DNA from: Henricia sp. BOLD:AAB3569
Taxonomy: Eukaryota; Echinodermata; Asteroidea; Spinulosida; Echinasteridae
Assembly: GCA_037783545.1 (NCBI GenBank)
Contig: JBBELK010000678.1
Span: 62,001-126,000 of the forward strand
Length of the DNA stretch: 64,000 nt
Direction of reading: 5' to 3'
Shown: piece by piece, positions 58,476 through 64,000 of the stretch
How the letters are laid out: every line of letters begins with the position of its first letter
Numbering within the stretch: the stretch's first letter is position 1
Notes under the pieces: model-generated
Seen by the model: the letters and a program-made list of their open reading frames with translations, nothing else
The model's database searches: none
What the model was told of the DNA's origin: nothing
Made by a program: the position numbers and the translations under genes

Positions 58476-60708
58476 TTTTAGAAAAAGGCAATTTGGTCAA
58501 AGTGTGGTCCAAACGTCGGCAAATTTGGAGGTCGAAAAATGTTCCGACGAACTTCAAATTGTGCATGCCCTAAACTCTCTATATTGCGCACTTGTCATAA
58601 AAAATTGACAGACTTTCGCCGGGAAATGGCAGAGATATTTCAAAGTTTAGAAAAAACTGGGTTGAGGCTTCCTGACTGCTCTCGCGCAAACCGTGGCTGT
58701 CTGTACACACCTCTTTGGGGTACTCCTGAGTTGTGCGCATGCTCAGTCATTCGGACTGTCGTTAACGCACCGCAGTTTGGCTCGGCAATTTGGTCAAAGT
58801 GTGGTCCAAACGTCGGCAAATTTGGAGGTCGAAAAATGTTCCGACGAACTTCAAATTTTGCATGCCCTAAACTCTCTATATTGCGCACTTGTCATAAAAA
58901 ATTGACAGACTTTCGCCGGGAAATGGCAGAGAAATTTCAAAGTTTAGAAAAAACTGGGTTGAGGCTTCCTGACTGCTCTCGCGCAAACCGTGGCTGTCTG
59001 TACACACCTCTTTGGGGTACTCCTGAGTTGTGCGCATGCTCAGTCATTCGGACTGTCGTTAACGCACCGCAGTTTGGCTCGGCAATTTGGTCAAAGTGTG
59101 GTCCAAACGTCGGCAAATTTGGAGGTCGAAAAATGTTCCGACGAACTTCAAATTTTGCATGCCCTAAACTCTCTATATTGCGCACTTGTCATAAAAAATT
59201 GACAGACTTTCGCCGGGAAATGGCAGAGAAATTTCAAAGTTTAGAAAAAACTGGGTTGAGGCTTCCTGACTGCTCTCGCGCAAACCGTGGCTGTCTGTAC
59301 ACACCTCTTTGGGGTACTCCTGAGTTGTGCGCATGCTCAGTCATTCGGACTGTCGTTAACGCACCGCAGTTTGGCTCGGCAATTTGGTCAAAGTGTGGTC
59401 CAAACGTCGGCAAATTTGGAGGTCGAAAAATGTTCCGACGAACTTCAAATTTTGCATGCCCTAAACTCTCTATATTGCGCACTTGTCATAAAAAATTGAC
59501 AGACTTTCGCCGGGAAATGGCAGAGAAATTTCAAAGTTTAGAAAAAATGGGTTGAGGCTTCCTGACTGCTCTCGCGCAAACCGTGGCTGTCTGTACACAC
59601 CTCTTTGGGGTACTCCTGAGTTGTGCGCATGCTCAGTCATTCGGACTGTCGTTAACGCACCGCAGTTTGGCTCGGCAATTTGGTCAAAGTGTGGTCCAAA
59701 CGTCGGCAAATTTGGAGGTCGAAAAATGTTCCGACGAACTTCAAATTGTGCATGCCCTAAACTCTCTATATTGCGCACTTGTCATAAAAAATTGACAGAC
59801 TTTCGCCGGGAAATGGAAGAGAAATTTCAAAGTTTAGAAAAAACTGGGTTGAGGCTTCCTGACTGCTCTCGCGCAAACCGTGGCTGTCTGTACACACCTC
59901 TTTGGGGTACTCCTGAGTTGTGCGCATGCTCAGTCATTCGGACTGTCGTTAACGCACCGCAGTTTGGCTCGGCAATTTGGTCAAAGTGTGGTCCAAACGT
60001 CGGCAAATTTGGAGGTCGAAAAATGTTCCGACGAACTTCAAATTTTGCATGGCCTAAACTCTCTATATTGCGCACTTGTCATAAAAAATTGACAGACTTT
60101 CGCCGGGAAATGGCAGAGAAATTTCAAAGTTTAGAAAAAATGGGTTGAGGCTTCCTGACTGCTCTCGCGCAAACCGTGGCTGTCTGTACACACCTCTTTG
60201 GGGTACTCCTGAGTTGTGCGCATGCTCAGTCATTCGGACTGTCGTTAACGCACCGCAGTTTGGCTCGGCAATTTGGTCAAAGTGTGGTCCAAACGTCGGC
60301 AAATTTGGAGGTCGAAAAATGTTCCGACGAACTTCAAATTTTGCATGCCCTAAACTCTCTATATTGCGCACTTGTCATAAAACATTGACAGACTTTCGCC
60401 GGGAAATGGAAGAGAAATTTCAAAGTTTAGAAAAAACTGGGTTGAGGCTTCCTGACTGCTCTCGCGCAAACCGTGGCTGTCTGTACACACCTCTTTGGGG
60501 TACTCCTGAGTTGTGCGCATGCTCAGTCATTCGGACTGTCGTTAACGCACCGCAGTTTGGCTCGGCAATTTGGTCAAAGTGTGGTCCAAACGTCGGCAAA
60601 TTTGGAGGTCGAAAAATGTTCCGACGAACTTCAAATTTTGCATGCCCTAAACTCTCTATATTGCGCACTTGTCATAAAAAATTGACAGACTTTCGCCGGG
60701 AAATGGCT

Positions 60709-63700
60709 GAGAAATTTCAAAGTTTAGACAAAACTGGGTTGAGGCTTCCTAACTGCTCTCGCGCAAACCGTGGCTGTCTGTACACACCTCTTTGGGGTAC
60801 TCCTGAGTTGTGCGCATGCTCAGTCATTCGGACTGTCGTTAACGCACCGCAGTTTGGCTCGGCAATTTGGTCAAAGTGTGGTCCAAACGTCGGCAAATTT
60901 GGAGGTCGAAAAATGTTCCGACGAACTTCAAATTTTGCATGCCCTAAACTCTCTATATTGCGCACTTGTCATAAAAAATTGACAGACTTTCGCCGGGAAA
61001 TGGCAGAGAAATTTCAAAGTTTAGAAAAAAACTGGGTTGAGGCTTCCTGACTGCTCTCGCGCAAACCGTGGCTGTCTGTACACACCTCTTTGGGGTACTC
61101 CTAAGTTGTGCGCATGCTCAGTCATTCGGACTGTCGTTAACGCACCGCAGTTTGGCTCGGCAATTTGGTCAAAGTGTGGTCCAAACGTCGGCAAATTTGG
61201 AGGTCGAAAAATGTTCCGACGAACTTCAAATTGTGCATGCCCTAAACTCTCTATATTGCGCACTTGTCATAAAAAATTGACAGACTTTCGCCGGGAAATG
61301 GCAGAGATATTTCAAAGTTTAGAAAAAACTGGGTTGAGGCTTCCTGACTGCTCTCGCGCAAACCGTGGCTGTCTGTACACACCTCTTTGGGGTACTCCTG
61401 AGTTGTGCGCATGCTCAGTCATTCGGACTGTCGTTAACGCACCGCAGTTTGGCTCGGCAATTTGGTAAAAGTGTGGTCCAAACGTCGGCAAATTTGGAGG
61501 TCGAAAAATGTTCCGACGAACTTCAAATTTTGCATGCCCTAAACTCTCTATATTGCGCACTTGTCATAAAAAATTGACAGACTTTCGCCGGGAAATGGCA
61601 GAGAAATTTCAAAGTTTAGAAAAAACTGGGTTGAGGCTTCCTGACTGCTCTCGCGCAAACCGTGGCTGTCTGTACACACCTCTTTGGGGTACTCCTGAGT
61701 TGTGCGCATGCTCAGTCATTCGGACTGTCGTTAACGCACCGCAGTTTGGCTCGGCAATTTGGTCAAAGTGTGGTCCAAACGTCGGCAAATTTGGAGGTCG
61801 AAAAATGTTCCGACGAACTTCAAATTTTGCATGCCCTAAACTCTCTATATTGCGCACTTGTCATAAAAAATTGACAGACTTTCGCCGGGAAATGGCAGAG
61901 AAATTTCAAAGTTTAGAAAAAATGGGTTGAGGCTTCCCGACTGCTCTCGCGCAAACCGTGGCTGTCTGTACACACCTCTTTGGGGTACTCCTGAGTTGTG
62001 CGCATGCTCAGTCATTCGGACTGTCGTTAACGCACCGCAGTTTGGCTCGGCAATTTGGTCAAAGTGTGGTCCAAACGTCGGCAAATTTGGAGGTCGAAAA
62101 ATGTTCCGACGAACTTCAAATTGTGCATGCCCTAAACTCTCTATATTGCGCACTTGTCATAAAAAATTGACAGACTTTCGCCGGGAAATGGAAGAGAAAT
62201 TTCAAAGTTTAGAAAAAACTGGGTCGAGGCTTCCTGACTGCTCTCGCGCAAACCGTGGCTGTCTGTACACACCTCTTTGGGGTACTCCTGAGTTGTGCGC
62301 ATGCTCAGTCATTCGGACTGTCGTTAACGCACCGCAGTTTGGCTCGGCAATTTGGTCAAAGTGTGGTCCAAACGTCGGCAAATTTGGAGGTCGAAAAATG
62401 TTCCGACGAACTTCAAATTTTGCATGCCCTAAACTCTCTATATTGCGCACTTGTCATAAAAAATTGACAGACTTTCGCCGGGAAATGGCAGAGAAATTTC
62501 AAAGTTTAGAAAAAATGGGTTGAGGCTTCCTGACTGCTCTCGCGCAAACCGTGGCTGTCTGTACACACCTCTTTGGGGTACTCCTGAGTTGTGCGCATGC
62601 TCAGTCATTCGGACTGTCGTTAACGCACCGCAGTTTGGCTCGGCAATTTGGTCAAAGTGTGGTCCAAACGTCGGCAAATTTGGAGGTCGAAAAATGTTCC
62701 GACGAACTTCAAATTTTGCATGCCCTAAACTCTCTATATTGCGCACTTGTCATAAAAAAATGACAGACTTTCGCCGGGAAATGGAAGAGAAATTTCAAAG
62801 TTTAGAAAAAAACTGGGTTGAGGCTTCCTGACTGCTCTCGCGCAAACCGTGGCTGTCTGTACACACCTCTTTGGGGTACTCCTGAGTTGTGCGCATGCTC
62901 AGTCATTCGGACTGTCGTTAACGCACCGCAGTTTGGCTCGGCAATTTGGTCAAAGTGTGGTCCAAACGTCGGCAAATTTGGAGGTCGAAAAATGTTCCGA
63001 CGAACTTCAAATTTTGCATGCCCTAAACTCTCTATATTGCGCACTTGTCATAAAAAATTGACAGACTTTCGCCGGGAAATGGCTGAGAAATTTCAAAGTT
63101 TAGAAAAAACTGGGTTGAGGCTTCCTGACTGCTCTCGCGCAAACCGTGGCTGTCTGTACACACCTCTTTGGGGTACTCCTGAGTTGTGCGCATGCTCAGT
63201 CATTCGGACTGTCGTTAACGCACCGCAGTTTGGCTCGGCAATTTGGTCAAAGTGTGGTCCAAACGTCGGCAAATTTGGAGGTCGAAAAATGTTCCGACGA
63301 ACTTCAAATTTTGCATGCCCTAAACTCTCTATATTGCGCACTTGTCATAAAAAAATGACAGACTTTCGCCGGGAAATGGAAGAGAAATTTCAAAGTTTAG
63401 AAAAAACTGGGTTGAGGCTTCCTGACTGCTCTCGCGCAAACCGTGGCTGTCTGTACACACCTCTTTGGGGTACTCCTGAGTTGTGCGCATGCTCAGTCAT
63501 TCGGACTGTCGTTAACGCACCGCAGTTTGGCTCGGCAATTTGGTCAAAGTGTGGTCCAAACGTCGGCAAATTTGGAGGTCGAAAAATGTTCCGACGAACT
63601 TCAAATTTTGCATGCCCTAAACTCTCTATATTGCGCACTTGTCATAAAAAATTGACAGACTTTCGCCGGGAAATGGCTGAGAAATTTCAAAGTTTAGAAA

Positions 63701-64000
63701 AAACTGGGTTGAGGCTTCCTGACTGCTCTCGCGCAAACCGTGGCTGTCTGTACACACCTCTTTGGGGTACTCCTGAGTTGTGCGCATGCTCAGTCATTCG
63801 GACTGTCGTTAACGCACCGCAGTTTGGCTCGGCAATTTGGTCAAAGTGTGGTCCAAACGTCGGCAAATTTGGAGGTCGAAAAATGTTCCGACGAACTTCA
63901 AATTTTGCATGCCCTAAACTCTCTATATTGCGCACTTGTCATAAAAAATTGACAGACTTTCGCCGGGAAATGGCTGAGAAATTTCAAAGTTTAGAAAAAA
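60709..64000 (+). repeat. Satellite segment at right edge, array continues
   Basis: Eleven monomers plus 25 bp. The first (60709) has AGTTTAGACAAA and CTTCCTAAC. The second (61006) has CCTAAG and T227G. The third has A5T and TTTGGTAAAAG near 61463, a stop in the forward frame. The fifth (61898) has CTTCCCGAC and the sixth GGGTCGAGG. The monomers at 62491 and 63085 share CATAAAAAAATGACAG. EE and GCTGAG endings alternate from 62787 to the edge (63085, 63382, 63679), hinting at a young dimer there. Confidence 0.9.

Larger units (their letters stand above)
57772..58486. repeat. Cassette 3: 715-bp non-satellite insert
   Basis: It sits exactly 4279 bp after cassette 2 and I saw no difference between them on reading. 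It lies in the tandem copy of the 12-monomer unit, so it arose by duplication of that unit and not by a new insertion. It lacks the same 10 bases as cassette 2. Confidence 0.93.
56430..60708 (+). repeat. 4279-bp higher-order repeat: 12 monomers plus cassette, copy B
   Basis: It matches copy A at a constant offset of 4279 bp through the cassette and the rare tags (GCATACC, ATTCTGAC, GCATGGCC near 60049, CATAAAACATTG near 60377). It lacks CGCCTAGA. Its last monomer (60412) ends in GCTGAG whereas copy A ends in GAAGAG, which places the right-hand limit of the duplication near 60700. Confidence 0.95.
1..64000 (+). repeat. 297-bp satellite DNA array, about 208 head-to-tail monomers
   Basis: The same 297-bp unit recurs without a change of orientation over the whole window, except inside three cassettes. 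Monomers start at 1, 299, 596, 893 and so on, and the last 25 bases (63976-64000) begin another copy, so neither array end is in view. Consensus composition counted by hand is G 70, C 68 and 46.5% GC, with 17 CpG. Landmarks per monomer are GTTAAC at 130-135, GCATGC at 106-111 and again at 229-234, and an internal near-duplication (TCGGCAATTTGG at 151-162, TCGGCAAATTTGG at 182-194, spaced 31 bp). A short dyad pairs CGTCGG (180-185) with CCGACG (210-215). Length varies by 1-2 bp, mainly in the A run at about 20-26 and the A run at about 264-270. No gene was recognised. Function is unknown; a centromeric or heterochromatic role is inferred only from the array type. Confidence 0.98.

Noticed and set aside
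1-64000. CENP-B box in the monomer
   Set aside because: The pattern TTCG-N4-A-N2-CGGG was sought on both strands of the consensus. TTCGCCGGG near 282-290 is superficially similar, but the spacing is wrong.
1-64000. Hammerhead ribozyme, known from some satellite DNAs
   Set aside because: No CTGANGA core on either strand of the consensus monomer or in the cassette. GGCTGAAGC near 4068 in the cassette is one base off and lacks a partner GAAA arrangement.
1-64000. CRISPR array
   Set aside because: The repeats are 297 bp with no unique spacers, and there are no cas genes.
1-64000. Telomeric repeat or rDNA spacer
   Set aside because: No short telomere-type repeats and no recognisable rRNA sequence in the window.

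Overview
The window is one continuous block of tandem satellite DNA. I see no protein-coding gene, tRNA, rRNA, CRISPR array or intact transposon in it. A 297-bp monomer (46.5% GC in the consensus I compiled by hand) repeats head to tail, always in the same orientation, from the first base to the last. There are about 208 monomers plus a 25-bp partial one at the right edge, so the array runs past both ends of the window. Most monomers differ from the consensus at only a few positions, which points to recent homogenisation. Megabase-style satellite arrays with higher-order repeats (HORs) are a eukaryotic feature, typically of centromeric or other heterochromatin. CpG is not depleted (17 seen, about 16 expected per monomer), which argues against a heavily CpG-methylated vertebrate-type genome and mildly favours an invertebrate or other lightly methylated eukaryote. 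I cannot name the species.

I number monomer positions from the GAG of GAGAAATTTC, so position 1 of the first monomer is base 1. Recurrent variants act as haplotype tags: V type (C137T, A189T, G207T), D type (G149A, usually with C117A), RPI type (G1C, C77G, C82A), S type (A59G), G type (A195G), C type (T227G), EE type (C296A), I type (A5T), L type (C113T), LS type (C40T), F type (C245T, usually with one extra A in the run near 264-270 and G277T) and K type (G289A).

The tags show layered duplications. They include a 10-monomer tandem duplication (5188-11132, period 2973), a 6-monomer HOR (12916-17076, period about 1783), and a 13-monomer duplication whose second copy lost two monomers (24502-31630). 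There is also a dimer (35793-36980, period 594), a 4-monomer duplication (44416-46799, period 1192), and two non-adjacent duplications (37576-39657 with 43226-45309, and 40252-43140 with 47692-50330).

Three times (3426-4150, 53493-54207, 57772-58486) the array is interrupted at exactly the same monomer position by an unrelated cassette of about 715-725 bp. The cassette starts with a 27-bp duplication of satellite sequence. It continues with about 340 bp of unrecognised sequence and a 67-bp minisatellite, and ends in a perfect 11-bp stem with a 2-nt loop next to the right junction. All three copies sit 748 bp after the start of an RPI-type monomer. Copies 2 and 3 lie in a tandemly duplicated 4279-bp unit made of 12 monomers plus the cassette. 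The cassette therefore looks like one old insertion spread by unequal exchange as part of a HOR, not three separate insertions.

Because 297 is a multiple of three and one forward frame has no stop, very long forward open frames (up to 1173 codons) run through the array. Their variation is mostly amino-acid changing and they are broken repeatedly by 1-bp indels and stops, so I treat them as chance open frames and not as genes.
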